Counted from the first letter of the stretch, positions 1 to 12,000 are shown. The stretch is 64,000 bases of DNA from Sordaria brevicollis (GCA_033439795.1 JAUTDP010000014.1:620001-684000), one strand, 5' to 3'. Program-made: numbers and translations. The notes: a model not told the origin generated them from the letters alone.

Positions 1-1468
1 TTTTGAAAGAGGGGAAAGCATGGTGCTAGCAAGTTTTGGAAGCAACGCTCGCAGGCAGAAAAGCACGACATCAACAAGAGAACGCAAAGGCACCGTCAGA
101 CACAGGCCAGATCCTTTCCTCCGCCAGCGTCCGGGCATCACCGTTCTTTGGTGGTCGGGCATTGATACAGCTTCGGTTCGGTTCACGGTGTGCAGATTTG
201 TTGATGAGGATTAACCGCGGGGAAGAGAACTCCGCGTGAATGGCTTGAACGCATTGACGAAGGGGATATTAATGTATTTCTGCAAAGGCAGAGATGATGA
301 TAAATAAACACTTTCAAGTATATAATAGATCTTACATTCATTTTTCACATGAAACTTAACTTTCCGGTGCTAGGCAGCTTTATATACGCGTGGATTACCC
401 GATATTTTCTTACCGCTATGGACGGAAAGAGCAAATATGCATTTCGCATATCCTTCCCAGGAGGCAACTTCCATGGTTGTCAGATCATCTCTTTTTACAG
501 GTTCCTACCTCCTTTTCCCCAAAATGCAAACAAACGAATTGGACGGCCGATCACGCATTTATAACATTTTTAGCATGGCAAACCTCCTGTTTGACACACA
601 AAAACCAAGAAGGAACACTGACTTTTTGGGATGCAATCCTCGGTACCATCCAGCTGGATGTATGCCAGAAGCCTGGAGGTGTGATCGACGATGATCATAC
701 ATAAGTCAACTCCACTCGAAACTCGCCGAAACCTGAAGGAGATCAAAGTCAAAGCCAAGGAATATCGATTTCCCTTACCAAATGTCCTCTCACTCTTAAA
801 CGAGATGTTGCTGGGACGATTAAACTTGGCAGTTATGAAAAATCCCAAATTTGTTCCTCGTTTGTCCTCGGCAACATGTGCCTGACATTATTGCCTGTTA
901 GGTAGTACATAGTGATTCTTGCTAAACTACCTATAAAAGCTATTTCGAGGATGGGCCGTTTGTTGGCTCTTAGCTTTTAGACCTACGACACTCGTTGAAA
1001 GAAGAGACAAATGACGACTACATACATATGAAGAGGCAAACTATCCGAAACCTACGAAACACTTACCAACTCTTCATCCCGTTCTCTGCTGTCATCGGCG
1101 GGCTCAAGAGAGGTATGTTCCCAAAGGAGGGACCAACGCCGTCTAGGTACCCACAACTTTCGCCGTTCTGCTCGCTACATATCACATTTTCTCAAACTTG
1201 GAAAAACATGAATTATGGATAGGGGTAGATGGAAAAGGTTACCTCAGCTGAATCTTTTGGGAAGTTGAGGACGGAAGCTCGGCTACCTCTTACCCCTGGC
1301 CGATCATGCCTATCCAATATCTGATCTTGATACTGTGACCGAGAATCAACTTCTTCCGTTAAATGTTGAAGATCAATATTCATAATCTTTCCGTGAAACT
1401 ATCACATCGAGAGGTTTCCGTTATAAGTTTGTAATTCGATTGCATATGAAGTCTTTCTTGCGAGAACC
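1..1468. other. Intergenic, no gene recognised
   Basis: Only short unrelated open frames (the longest about 100 codons) occur on either strand. None shows a recognisable domain, consistent codon use or a convincing splice context. The stretch ends at the 9-bp target duplication of the miniature transposon. Confidence 0.5.
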
Positions 1469-1477
1469 TCTCTTGAG

Positions 1478-1520
1478 CGAAAACGGTAACGACATAGTGC
1501 AGATTCCGTCCTCACATAGT
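1478..1520 (+). repeat. Left terminal inverted repeat of the miniature element
   Basis: It begins CGAAAACGGTAACGAC and is the reverse complement of 1861-1903 except for one base (A versus G at the fifth position). Weaker similarity continues a few bases inward. Confidence 0.93.
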
Positions 1521-1860
1521 ACAACCCAGGCCAAAGTCTCTTACCGCGACCGCAAATATTGCAACCAAGATGACATTTGAAAGCTTGGTCTTTTTGAGGC
1601 TTCGGATTTTGAAAGACACTTCAATTGGAATTACCTTTTTATCCGTTTTAATATCAATGGAAAGGGGTCTAAAATGGCCGTAAAAATGGCCGTATCGAAA
1701 AAGGGTTTTACGCTCGCGAGGAGACTTCCACGCCTACTATCTTGGCATCTATTTTAACCCTTGTATTGGCATGCCTCAATAGCGAAAAGTGGGTCATTTG
1801 GGGGGTCGGACAAGAAATAACCTTTTTTGGGGCCAGCTCGGCCTCTTACCTGTAGGGTGC

Positions 1861-1903
1861 ACTATGTGAGGACGGAATCTGCACTATGTCGTTACCGTCT
1901 TCG
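1861..1903 (-). repeat. Right terminal inverted repeat of the miniature element
   Basis: Read on the minus strand it begins CGAAGACGGTAACGAC and pairs with 1478-1520. The target duplication TCTCTTGAG follows directly at 1904-1912. Confidence 0.93.
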
Positions 1904-1912
1904 TCTCTTGAG

Positions 1913-4179
1913 ATGCCGAATTATTACTGGCCAATCAAACGGTGCCTGAACCAGAACGTCGGAGACTTTGGATATCACGAAATATCGACGGAAGCAGGTT
2001 TCATGAAGTGGTTTGAACCCTCATTTGGAACGCTTATTGGCCGTTTGGAAACCTGGGAATAGCACGGCTGGGATGGCAATCTTTTTTCTTCCAGCCAGCC
2101 GGGACAACAACAAAAAAAAATGAGGTTGATGAACGCAAGCCACTCGACTGAACTATAACCATGAAAAAATATATTATCGTGGGACACTTTTGAAGACAGG
2201 AAGAGTACAATACAGTCAAACATTCCTACTAGACACATATCCCGCCGCAGCTGAATTGTCAAGTTCGTTAAAGCCATTCACTCTCCAAGTATCAACGGTT
2301 TCTTGTTCCCGTTCTATATAGGTTGCCGAGACGTCTTTGATACACATGCGACATACGAACGCGCTATCTTCGAGTTGTCCATGTACGCTATACCTCAAGT
2401 CATGTGTTCCTGAGAAGGATATCCGAATGGAACCTAATAAGCCCATTCGAACCTTTCGTAGAAACAACGATAGGTAGTTGGTAACAACATATATACGATG
2501 GACATTTTTCTTCCATGTCATGCAAAACCCTCCCATCCGGATTGCGAAATCCAGAAAATGTCGAGATCGAATGGTTACACCGCGGCCGCTTCATATGACT
2601 TTGCATGACTATTGCCATTTATTCCGTGACCGACCTACCTACCCCTGAGTTTCTACCTGCGTTCGTCTTTGACACATTATCTCTTCAAAGCGAACAATAA
2701 AGACATTGTTCCTCGGACGATGTCCATCTTGGAAATTCCATCTAGACTTACAATAGCACAAACATAGATATCAGCCCCATCCTAAAACCCCCCGCGAGCA
2801 ATTTTTTCTAGATAGGTTCTTCACCCTGGCTGATTGAACACAAGGAAAAAAAATCTTAAACGTGATACCCAGTTACACAACCCCTAAAATTCTGCTTCCC
2901 ATTTTCTTCCTCATCACAGTATCACAACATACCGTACCTGCCTGCCACAACATGCAGATCTCATACATTACATCTAACGGGTATCACCTCGGAAGATACG
3001 AACCACGACGGCGGCGGCTGGGTTTTGTATGTCCATTTATGTTGTAGGTAAGGCGTGGAGATTGTCGTGTTTTCTTTTCCTGGTGTCCCATCACAAAAGT
3101 CTTTTAGACAGAAGTGAAGGTCGAGATTGGGTCAAGTCAGATAGGGTAAGAACCTGCCATAACCTGCCATGTCGAAGACCAGAGAGAGAGTTACGAGTCG
3201 CCTCCAGTATTGAAGAAAGCTGTTGATAACTTACTAACTAGTTGCGTAAGATGTGAAACGGTCCTGGGTTCAAAATCTGCCTTTTTGATCCTGGAGTGAC
3301 TATGCCTACAAGATGACGAACCACCCTATTCTAAGTTCTGAACATGTGGTTGATATTCGCTCGGTCCTTCCACCACGATTTATCTTCCCAGCACAGCCAA
3401 CCTCGATCGTATCATATCTACGCGTTCCCACCTCATTAGCCCCCGGGGGCTTCAGTCATTCTATTTTTTCCCTTCTTCTTTTATCCATTTTCTGACCAAC
3501 TCTCCCTCATTCTTGAGGTTCATTAGTTTCATTTTGCTGCGTTCTCGTTCGGGGCATATGCCAAAGTAGCTCGGAATAGAGCCCTCGGGCTATCCTGTCT
3601 CTTAACAATAACCTTCGGTCGATAGGTTGTCTGTATATGGTCTGAGCCAAAGCAGGCGAATATCTCGGTGATGCGTGGCGGATTCGTCCACTAGGCTCGC
3701 AGCCACAATCAAGGGTGACTATATAGCTGCTAATATAATGTCTCCGTAGGTAGGAGGTATCTGCTTGCTCAACACGCCTTGGTAAAGTGAGAACAAGCGG
3801 CGGGGTGTGTCTCCTTCATGAGGTGGCCCTGATGCTTGCTTCCGGCATGTAGAGTGAATATATAATGACGTATGGGATTTGGTTCCCATCGTGATGGAAG
3901 GGATTATCGTGAGGTTCTCGCGTATAAGCGACCGAGGATATGAATATAGTCGTAATTGCGACCATATTTAGTTTTTCAGGACGCTTGCCGCTTCCAATGA
4001 GCGTTATGCTAACGCGGAAGCGCTGGCTCAAGAAAACAAGAGTGGTAGAAACCACGGCAGTAGCCCGGTAGGCCCGCGGTGGCCTTCCTCGCTGACTGTC
4101 ACGACCGCCTCGACGAAAGACCTTACATGTAAAAGAATGGGGAGAGAAACGCTCGCCACCTCCGCTCCTTCAGACGCTG
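1913..4179. other. Intergenic, no gene recognised
   Basis: No open frame longer than about 106 codons and no recognisable domain. The right end should hold the 3' untranslated region of the minus-strand ZZ/EF-hand gene. A short T-arm-like motif near 3270 lacks the rest of a tRNA and was not called. Confidence 0.45.
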
Positions 4180-7053
4180 CTAGTGATATGGAATGCAAAA
4201 GTCAATCCATGTACCGAGGTAGTCGAGACGGTTGCCATGTTCCTCTTCCAGCTTCCAGACGGTCTCAAACTCTTCGTAGCTGATCCTGCCCCAACCGCCA
4301 CGCTCCTTGGCCTCCTTTTCGGCCAGGTCAAGGAAGCGCCACTGAACAAGAGTGTTGATTGGGATGTTTGATGGATCTTGCGGTTCTTGGCTGGCGTCGT
4401 GGTGCGCTTCTGCCGTGGGTGCGCTGGAAGATGTAGATGGCATAGCGGTAGCCTCAGGTTTGTTGGCCTGTGTCTCTTCAGAGACCGAGGTATGGGACAA
4501 AGGTTCAGACATGTTGTTGGGTCGGAACTGAGGCAGCGTCGGATCGCAGTAGCTGTTGGCGGCATTTGGCTCGCTGTGATGGACCCCTTCCGCCGACTCC
4601 ATGGCTTCAACGCCGTTGGAGAGCTCTTCATTGTCATTGTCATGTTCTGCTTCTTCTGCAGGCTCAGTTTCAGCTTGAGGGGTCTCATCAACGCTATAGC
4701 CGCTAGCCGCCAAAAGCTCCTGCAAGCTCTGTTCAGAAATAGGTTTATCGCCATCCCGGTCGTTGATATCTTCCGAGGGGCGGAAGAACAACATCTCTTC
4801 AGCAGCCTTCTGAATCATACCGCCGTCGGCATGTTGAACCATGCCTTTCTCGATGGACTCGAGCAATGGGCGATACTTGTCGCGGACAGCCTTGGTTTCA
4901 GCGCAGCGGATCGCAATATCTTCCTTGAACTTGAAGAGTCTGTCAAGAAGCTCGTTGAAGGCTTGCTGGATGACCTGGTAGAATACCTCCTTGCCCGCGT
5001 CTCGTTCGGCGCCAGGGATTTCCATGCCTCCCCATCGTTCAGGGATGCTTCGCGAGGATGTGGAAGGGTTAGATCGAGTGTCGAAGTCGTCCACGTCCTC
5101 GACAAACCGAACCTTTGAGGAGGATGGCGAGCGTGGGGAAACAGGTTTGGAACTTTCACCGAATCCATTCAGATTGGCCAGAATGTCTTGCTCTGGGTCC
5201 CAAGTGTCCGGGGGCAATGCGCCCTCTTCCTCGTCCAGGTAGAATTGCCGTCTCTTGTAGCGTTCAACGAGCCTCTTGCGCACGTTGTTCTCGGCGCGGA
5301 CATAGCGGCGGTATCGGGCATCGGCGTCGTCGGTCATCCTCATGACAAATCCCTCACCACGAATAATGTTGGGGTCTGAGTCGTCCTGATGGGCTCTAGC
5401 ATGGTCGCGGTGTCCATCCTCCTCCTCGCTCGTGCCATCATGTTCCTCGTCAGGGTTGGTAACAAAGAGGAGATCATCGCCTTCCCGTCGTCGACCAGTA
5501 AGCAGCGAAGGTAAGTCCTCGACACGAGCAGGTGGGTTCAACAAGGCAGCAAAGTAACGCAGAGACTCTCGGGGCATTCCACTGGCTTCCTGGTTGTTGT
5601 ATTCCTCCAAGATGGCCGCAAAAAGGGATTCGCTATCACGGTTTTCCTGCTGGAAGATGCTCTCCAGCACGGCGTCGCGATCAGCTGTATCGGGTTTGTC
5701 CTCGTTGACAACGCTGGTGCGTCCATCGATGATGCGCACATCGCCGTTGTTCGTGAAAACCTTGCCATACATGGGACGGTCACTGTCCGATCTAGGGATA
5801 GCACCTTCACGTCCAAAGAAGCTGCTCACAGGGTGTCGGCTCGAAATCAGCTGCTTGACTTCGTTAGAGCTCATGACCTGATCGTCGAGGCCTTCCAGCG
5901 TGTCCTTATTCAATTCCTTAGACAGGACGTAATAAGCCCGGAACAGCCGCAAGAAGTCGCGGCGGTCGACGTAGCCATCTCCGTCAATATCGTAACCATT
6001 GAAGATGCGGCGAAGTTTGTGCTTGCTTCTTCGGTAGGTGGTAGCGTGTAGGAACTCGGAGAAGCCGATCAGGTCATCGTTGTTGGTGTCGTAGAAGGCG
6101 AACATGCGGTCGTACAGGAGATTCGGGGCATTGTGTCGATTCGAACCAGAAGGAACCAGGGTGCGCTCAAAGGTTTTGCGATCCATGGCCAGGTAAAGGC
6201 CGTCCGGGTCTTCCTTCCACTCGGTATTCGCCAAGAATGTCCATTGCTCCCACAAGGCTTCCAGTTCGGGACGCTCCAAGCCGGTTGATCGAGACAGCTT
6301 CGCGATGGTGGCCCTGTTGAGCACTCGCACGCAGTTGTCGGGATTTCCTGGGTACAAGACGGGCTGGAGCTGTCGGGGACCGAGCCTAGGGGCGGGAACC
6401 TTGATCTTGTAGAATACGTGTGTCTTGACGTGGAGGTCTTGGGATTCACAAGTCTCGCAGAGGTCGAAGTCGGCACAGTTGGCGCAGCGGTATCGAATGC
6501 CCCGGATGGGCACTATGCCGCAAGCGTTGCACTGACAGCTACGGTGAACGTAGGAGCTCCGGCGGGCATTATCCTCGGAGACTCGAAACAGGAGGTTGAC
6601 GATGTTTTGGCCGGCGCGGTGGTTGGCGTAGCCATCTTCGGGCCCGTTGTCGTCCCACCAGTCGTCGGCACCAGCAGCCTGAGCCTGTGATTCGGCAGCA
6701 ATCTCAGCATTTTCGGGTGCGGTGTCGGTGTCGGCGTTGGCGTTGGCGTTGGCGTTGGGGTCGTCAGGGTTGCCTTCTAAGGCACGGGCGGTAGCAGAGT
6801 CTTGAGAGAGGGTGGAGTGGCGGCGGTCGCGGTCGCGGTTGTGGTCGTGGTGCAGGTCGGGGGCAGAGCGTCTGCGGTGACGGACTGCATTGCTTCGCCG
6901 GACACGATGAGACGGATCAGGCTCGGGGGGCGACGGGTTGTAGATGCGGTAGCAGAGGTAGCCCAGAGAGGCGGCGGCAGCGCACGAGAAGAGGGCGATG
7001 TCGATCCGGTGCCTGGTCAGCGTCGAGGCTGCGGCACTTGGAGCGTGTTCCAT
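4180..7053 (-). CDS. ZZ-type zinc finger and EF-hand protein with an N-terminal membrane anchor
   Basis: This is a single uninterrupted frame of 957 residues. A hydrophobic segment at about residues 17-39 looks like a signal anchor. An Asn-Ala repeat near residue 100 comes from a GGCGTT microsatellite. A ZZ zinc finger follows at about 170-215, with CxxC pairs at 175/178, 190/193 and 199/202 and His at 208 and 212. Two EF-hand loops lie at about 322-333 (starting DTNNDDLIG) and 355-366 (DIDGDGYVD); the second has all canonical acidic ligands. The rest, from about 400 to the end, is acidic and largely disordered. The family is common in filamentous fungi and has no assigned function. Calcium binding and a protein- or ubiquitin-binding ZZ role are inferred from the domains. 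The start codon has a good fungal context (CACCATGG). The gene is divergent from the metallo-beta-lactamase-fold gene, 713 bp away. Confidence 0.9.
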   Translation of the reverse strand: MEHAPSAAASTLTRHRIDIALFSCAAAASLGYLCYRIYNPSPPEPDPSHRVRRSNAVRHRRRSAPDLHHDHNRDRDRRHSTLSQDSATARALEGNPDDPNANANANADTDTAPENAEIAAESQAQAAGADDWWDDNGPEDGYANHRAGQNIVNLLFRVSEDNARRSSYVHRSCQCNACGIVPIRGIRYRCANCADFDLCETCESQDLHVKTHVFYKIKVPAPRLGPRQLQPVLYPGNPDNCVRVLNRATIAKLSRSTGLERPELEALWEQWTFLANTEWKEDPDGLYLAMDRKTFERTLVPSGSNRHNAPNLLYDRMFAFYDTNNDDLIGFSEFLHATTYRRSKHKLRRIFNGYDIDGDGYVDRRDFLRLFRAYYVLSKELNKDTLEGLDDQVMSSNEVKQLISSRHPVSSFFGREGAIPRSDSDRPMYGKVFTNNGDVRIIDGRTSVVNEDKPDTADRDAVLESIFQQENRDSESLFAAILEEYNNQEASGMPRESLRYFAALLNPPARVEDLPSLLTGRRREGDDLLFVTNPDEEHDGTSEEEDGHRDHARAHQDDSDPNIIRGEGFVMRMTDDADARYRRYVRAENNVRKRLVERYKRRQFYLDEEEGALPPDTWDPEQDILANLNGFGESSKPVSPRSPSSSKVRFVEDVDDFDTRSNPSTSSRSIPERWGGMEIPGAERDAGKEVFYQVIQQAFNELLDRLFKFKEDIAIRCAETKAVRDKYRPLLESIEKGMVQHADGGMIQKAAEEMLFFRPSEDINDRDGDKPISEQSLQELLAASGYSVDETPQAETEPAEEAEHDNDNEELSNGVEAMESAEGVHHSEPNAANSYCDPTLPQFRPNNMSEPLSHTSVSEETQANKPEATAMPSTSSSAPTAEAHHDASQEPQDPSNIPINTLVQWRFLDLAEKEAKERGGWGRISYEEFETVWKLEEEHGNRLDYLGTWIDFCIPYH

Positions 7054-7766
7054 GGTGATGACCGTAGTGGTGGTATTGGGCAGCGGATCATGGTATCATG
7101 CTGGTGGCCATGCTGGTTGAGGTGCGTTATGCGATGTGGGAGTGTGTCGGTCACCCTTGCCCGTTGTGTTGCAGTAGAGAAGCTTTAAAAAAGGATGAAG
7201 TTGGGAAAGTTTACAGTTCAGAGCTGTCCCGCTGTCTCGAAGCTGCAGTGGAACGTTGGAAGCTATGTACACAGTACTGTATGCTTGGCTTACCCCACAA
7301 TTTGTTAACCACCCCCCTGCTCTTCTTCTCCACAACCCCGACCTCTCTTCGTCATCATCGTCGACTTCAACGGCGAGACAATGGTTATCGTCAAAGTACA
7401 CCACGGACTAATACATAGGAAACGTTATGAGTTGACTAGACACTCAGAATGAAGAAGCTTCACGATGCTTGCTTATGGCAACTTTTCCACCTCTTTCTTC
7501 CTTTGACTCACCAGCTTCTAGCTTAACGGTCTATTCCATATGGATCTTAACCAATAGTTTGACTTACAAATCAAGACAATGACTGCTGTGTGTTTCTCCA
7601 AGTTGGAACTGAAATAAGATGTCTTTCTCCGCATCTTTGCTCTCCATAACTTTATATCCTCAGTTTCCTTGATCAACAACACACTTACACTACCCATCAC
7701 TCAACCCAAACTCTTTCATCTTCAACTTCAACCCCCATCACCATCACCACCACCACCACCACCACC
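7054..7766. promoter_or_regulatory. Shared intergenic region between two divergent genes
   Basis: This 713-bp stretch separates the start codons of the ZZ/EF-hand gene (-) and the metallo-beta-lactamase-fold gene (+), so it must contain both promoters and leaders. Pyrimidine-rich tracts precede the plus-strand start. No specific transcription factor site could be assigned with confidence. Confidence 0.5.
7736..7766 (+). repeat. CAC/CAT trinucleotide microsatellite touching a start codon
   Basis: A run of CAT and CAC units ends exactly at the ATG of the metallo-beta-lactamase-fold gene. It lies in the transcript leader and gives a good start context (CACCATG). Repeat length may vary between strains. 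Confidence 0.8.
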
Positions 7767-8853
7767 ATGTCGGACCAATACCTCATCTGCACCGCCTGCG
7801 GCACCCAACACCCTCACACCTCCCGCTCCACCCTCAAGACATGCTTCATCTGCGACGACCCCCGCCAATTCGTTCCTCCTTCAGGCCAATCCTTCACCAC
7901 CCTCTCCGAATTACGCTCCTCCACCTCACCCAAGTACAAAAACGAGTTCCACCCCTACCAGTACTCCAGCCCCGAGGCCAAGTTCAAAGCAGCCAGGTCC
8001 GGCTCAGACTCGGACTCAAACCCCGAGCCAACAATCGAAGACCTCCAAAAAGCAGAACTAATCTCCATAACGACGACCCCCAAATTCGGCATCGGCCAAC
8101 GTGCCATTCTTGTCCGTCTTCCCTCGGGGAAGAATTTACTATGGGACTGCGTCGCCTACCTAGATGATGACACGATCCACAAAATCAAGCAGCTGGGCGG
8201 GGTGGATGCGATGGTGATTAGCCATCCGCATTTTTATACCACCCATCTCGAGTGGGCTGAGGCCCTAGGTAATGTGCCGGTTTATCTAGCTGCGGATGAT
8301 AAAAAGTGGCGAGCTAGATTGGATGAGGGTGTGCAGAGGGAGGTTACGGAAACGGAAACGGTGATAAGGGATAAGGAGGGGAGGGATTTGGGGGTGAGGG
8401 CTGTTAAGTTGGGAGGACATTTTCCTGGGTCAAGTAAGTTTACCAATCTGGATGGAAGTATGTGTGAGAGGGGGGATAGCTAATGAGAAAAAAATAGTGG
8501 TCCTCCATATCCCCCATTCCGGCCGACTTCTCACGGCTGATACCATCTTTACTACACCCTCTGGACTGTCGAACTGGGAGGTTAATGCCCTGGGCGAGCC
8601 GAGGTCAAGACCGGAGGATACTAATTCCTATTCGTTCATGTGGAGTATTCCGAATATGATTCCGTTGAGCGCGGAGGAGATTGCCAGGATGTGGGGGGTT
8701 TTGAAGAAGTATGAGTTTAAGAGCACACATGGACTGATCCTGGGTCAGGATATTGAGGATGTGGATGTTAAGAAGAGGGTGTTGGAGAGTGTAAAGATTC
8801 AGTTGAGGATGATGGGGGTTAGGGAGCATGAGATTTTTGATGAGGAGATTTGA
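7767..8853 (+). CDS. Metallo-beta-lactamase-fold hydrolase with an N-terminal zinc ribbon
   Basis: Two exons (7767-8433 and 8498-8853) encode about 340 residues. The 64-nt intron 8434-8497 has a GTAAGT donor, a GCTAAT branch-like site and a TAG acceptor, and splicing joins GGHFPGS to MVLHIPHSG in frame. Residues 8-29 carry two CxxC pairs (C8/C11, C26/C29), probably a small zinc ribbon. The hydrolase fold shows HPHFYTTH at 153-160, His218 in GGHFPGS, and Asp237 in LLTADT, matching the order of metal ligands in the superfamily. The first motif lacks the usual Asp of HxHxDH. Related uncharacterised proteins occur in many fungi; the substrate is unknown. A 40-nt intron using a weaker donor at 8458 was considered and rejected. 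The gene converges on the GT90 gene, with stop codons 197 bp apart. Confidence 0.88.
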
Positions 8854-9050
8854 CCTGGGTATGATGACCATAACATGGGTACTGATCAGATAAGTCATTA
8901 GCACCGCACTTTGATAGTTTTTCAACTTAAGTGTATCTAATTTTTATATACCAAGACATTCTATCCAACTCTATACAGACAGACCAAGATGATAACCTCT
9001 ATCTCCACGAAATTCCCATCCACGCATAATCCGTTCATCCTAGCAATTCT

Positions 9051-12000
9051 TCAACCTTCAACCTTCTTAGCCTCCTTCTTCGCCCCCTTGTTCTTCTCAT
9101 TTACAAAGCCCAAATCATCTCTGCCATCTTGTACGACCCTCCCCCACTCCAAACAAACCCTAAACAAATAAACCTCCTCATCCTCTTTTCTGAGTGCCCG
9201 GCTCGCCCACTTCATCCCCTGCTCCGCCACCCACTTTGCCTCATCCAACCTACTCTTCAACCTCACCTCCCTACCATTAATCATAGCCCCCTTGGTATTC
9301 CCCAATCTATCAGCAGCCGACGCCTTCCCCTTCATCCCCGTGAAGTAGGCCAGCGTGGCGTGCAGGCCCTGGAAACGGATGTCGACGGGGATGAAGTGGA
9401 GGTAGGGGGTCAGGCGGGAGGAGTACCAGTGAGTAAAAAGGGAGGAGGAGAAGGGTACAGATGTTGATAAGAGGGTGGAGAGGAAAGAGGGGTTACCTCC
9501 TGATCCTGATCCTGCAGCAGAAGAGGAAAAGGGGGGGTCAAGGTGGAGGATGTATTGGTTTTGTAGAGGGTGGGGGGAAGGTGGTTTGGTGACGGTGAAT
9601 TGGTTTGGGTGTGACGACGGGGCAGAAGAAGAGGAGGAAACGGAGGAGAAGCCGATGTCGAAGGGGAGCAAAAAGTTCAGGTAGGAGGTTGGGACACGCT
9701 CATATGCGGCACGCGAACGCATGTCGTTTTGTGGAACGAGCATTAGTGTCTCCCGCGAAGAGCTGGAGTTAAGGTTAACCAAGTGGACTAGACGTTCTTG
9801 TTGGCCGCCGTGGAGCATTTCGTCGTTTGGTTTCTCGGCTTGCGCGCCGCGCCAGTATAAGGCGGGGGTCTTGAGGTCAAAGTCGCTTGTGTCGGGTTGG
9901 GTGTTAGCCTTGTGGAGGACTTCGTCCAGTGTGGGCAGCGGGATTAGGATGTCGCTGTAGCTGGAGGTTTTGGACCGGCTGAAGACGGGGACCAAGTCGT
10001 GTAAAGGGGGTGAAGAAGGAGAGGTGAAAAAGAAGCTGTGTAGGTGGAAGAGGTCGGATTGGTGGCAGATGGATTGCGATTTGGCAAAGTCGGCCAGGAA
10101 GATACCGGATCCGCGGGATTGTGGGCGGACGCAAGAGAGACAAAAGTCTCGTACGTCCCAGTGGATGCCAGCCCGGGTGGCGGTCCCCGGAGGGCAGGTG
10201 AGGGCGGTGAGTTCTTGGTATTTGCGGACCGAGATGGATGAAGAGGTTTGCTGTTGAAGGTCGAGCGGGAGAGGTGTTGATTCTTCCGTGTCACCATCAC
10301 GCTTGCCGACAGAAGGGAGCTTGTTGCCGAATCCCTTTTGCTTGGCCTTCTCGGTGAATCTCCTCACATCTTCCCAAGGTGGGAGTACTCGTGGCCTGTC
10401 ATCCAAGTTGATGGGAAGATCCATGTCGGGAAGGTGTTGTGCGAATTTGTTGACCATCTTGACTAACTCGACCATGGCCTGTGCGTTCTCGGTGTCTCTG
10501 GACAAACTGTGTGAAGCAGTACCATTGGCGACTTTGAGCAACGCGATGCCCGGTTCCTTAGCCACTCGCTGAATGTCTTCCCTAATCTTGCTGGGCGAGA
10601 CCCCCCAAAAGGGTCGGATGTCGTGGACAATCTGGTCAAATTCATCGATGATAGGCGATTTGTGATCCACGGCGAACTTGTACCACTCGTCAAACTTGGG
10701 TGGTGGATCTCGACCGCCGTACCGAATCTTGTACTCGTTCACGGCAACTGGGAGTGACTTGCTGACTGCGGCATGAGTCAAGTACCTGTCGCCATGGGTC
10801 CGGGCCTTGGAAATCAGTGTCTCGATAGGGTGTGCGAATACGTAATCATTCCTGTTATGGGAAATGGCGATGATGGTGGCGAGGACGAGCGAAATGAACA
10901 TGAACGCAACCAGAATGGTGCGGTGGATGAGTGCCACTCTTTGTACGTTGTTGGCGTAAACAAAAAGAGATGTACCCAAGCTTATGAGGACTATGGCAAG
11001 GTATGCCACACCGTGCATGGTGTTCTCAGCTCCTCCGGTTATCTTCAGCTTCCCCCATCCGACTACGAGGCCGGAGATGAAGGTGAAGATACCCACGAGA
11101 GACAGCGGTGTCTTCTCGGTAGTCAAAAGACTTGCGGAAACGAACAGGACAGCAACGGCAAAGCCGTCTGTAATGACGTCAAAAACATACAAGGAATCAA
11201 TGCCCTTGAAATGATGGCTCAGCGGCGCCGAAGGCAAAAACAAACGGAGAGAGCTGTATAGAAACCCGCTGCCGACTGCTGAGGCCAGAAAGACCACACT
11301 GAGAGATACCAGACGGCTCTTGTTTGTCCTGGCCCATGCGAGGACACGCCATAGCAGAATTACAATGACACCGTCCAACAAGAGACCGAGCCATTGGAGT
11401 GAGCGGACTAGGGCGCTGTTATCGAAGCTGGTACAGATATAGGTCGACCTCATGTCCTGGGAAGAGGCAAGGTATGCGCCCAGGGAGATGAAGAAGGTGG
11501 AAATGGCGACGGACTGCTTGGACTCGGTGAGCCAGTCCACAATATCGTCAACGATTGTTCGTCCATAGTCGTTTTCTTGTTCGAAATCCTTGGTGGAGGA
11601 TGACCCGACGCGGGCTCGTCGACCTGGTAAGAGCTCATAGAAGAGGATAACCAGAGGAAGAAAGGCTTCCACACCAGGGGACGAACACTGCAGGTCCGCT
11701 GTTACTCGGTGGAACAGTTCGAGTCTGAAGATGATGGCAGCTATGAGAAGTGGCAGAAAATAGCGTCGTGGCCTTTTTGGTAGGCTGGCCGGAGCAGGTC
11801 TCAAGGAACCTCCCTCATCATCTGCTTTGGGTCAGTGTCTTGTTGATGGACTGAATATGGTTGTCCACTTACCGAACCTCCCGTTGGAACCTGGAAGCCA
11901 TTGCCAAATGTAACTAGCAGCATAAGAGAAAGCTCCGGCTGTTAACAATACTAATATGGATGAGACTCGTGGTTGTTCTGTGACTTGTGTAAGTAGGTAT

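Larger units (their letters stand above)
1478..1903. mobile_element. Non-autonomous Mutator-like (MULE-type) miniature DNA transposon
   Basis: The 426-bp element is bounded by 43-bp terminal inverted repeats (1478-1520 and 1861-1903) that match at 42 of 43 positions. It is flanked by the perfect 9-bp direct repeat TCTCTTGAG at 1469-1477 and 1904-1912. Long inverted repeats with a 9-bp target-site duplication are the known hallmark of Mutator-like elements. The interior holds no useful open frame, so the element would need a transposase supplied elsewhere. Nearly identical arms and an intact duplication suggest a fairly recent insertion, and the interior is not AT-converted like the RIP region further right. 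No second copy was seen in this window. Assignment to the Mutator group rests on architecture only, not on sequence similarity. Confidence 0.85.

Noticed and set aside
3225..3300. T-arm-like motif CTGGGTTCAAAATC suggesting a tRNA
   Set aside because: No matching acceptor, D or anticodon arms could be paired around it.
8458..8497. Alternative 40-nt intron in the metallo-beta-lactamase-fold gene
   Set aside because: Keeps frame but is very short and has a weaker donor than GTAAGT at 8434, and leaves extra residues within the GGHFPGS-MVLH motif.
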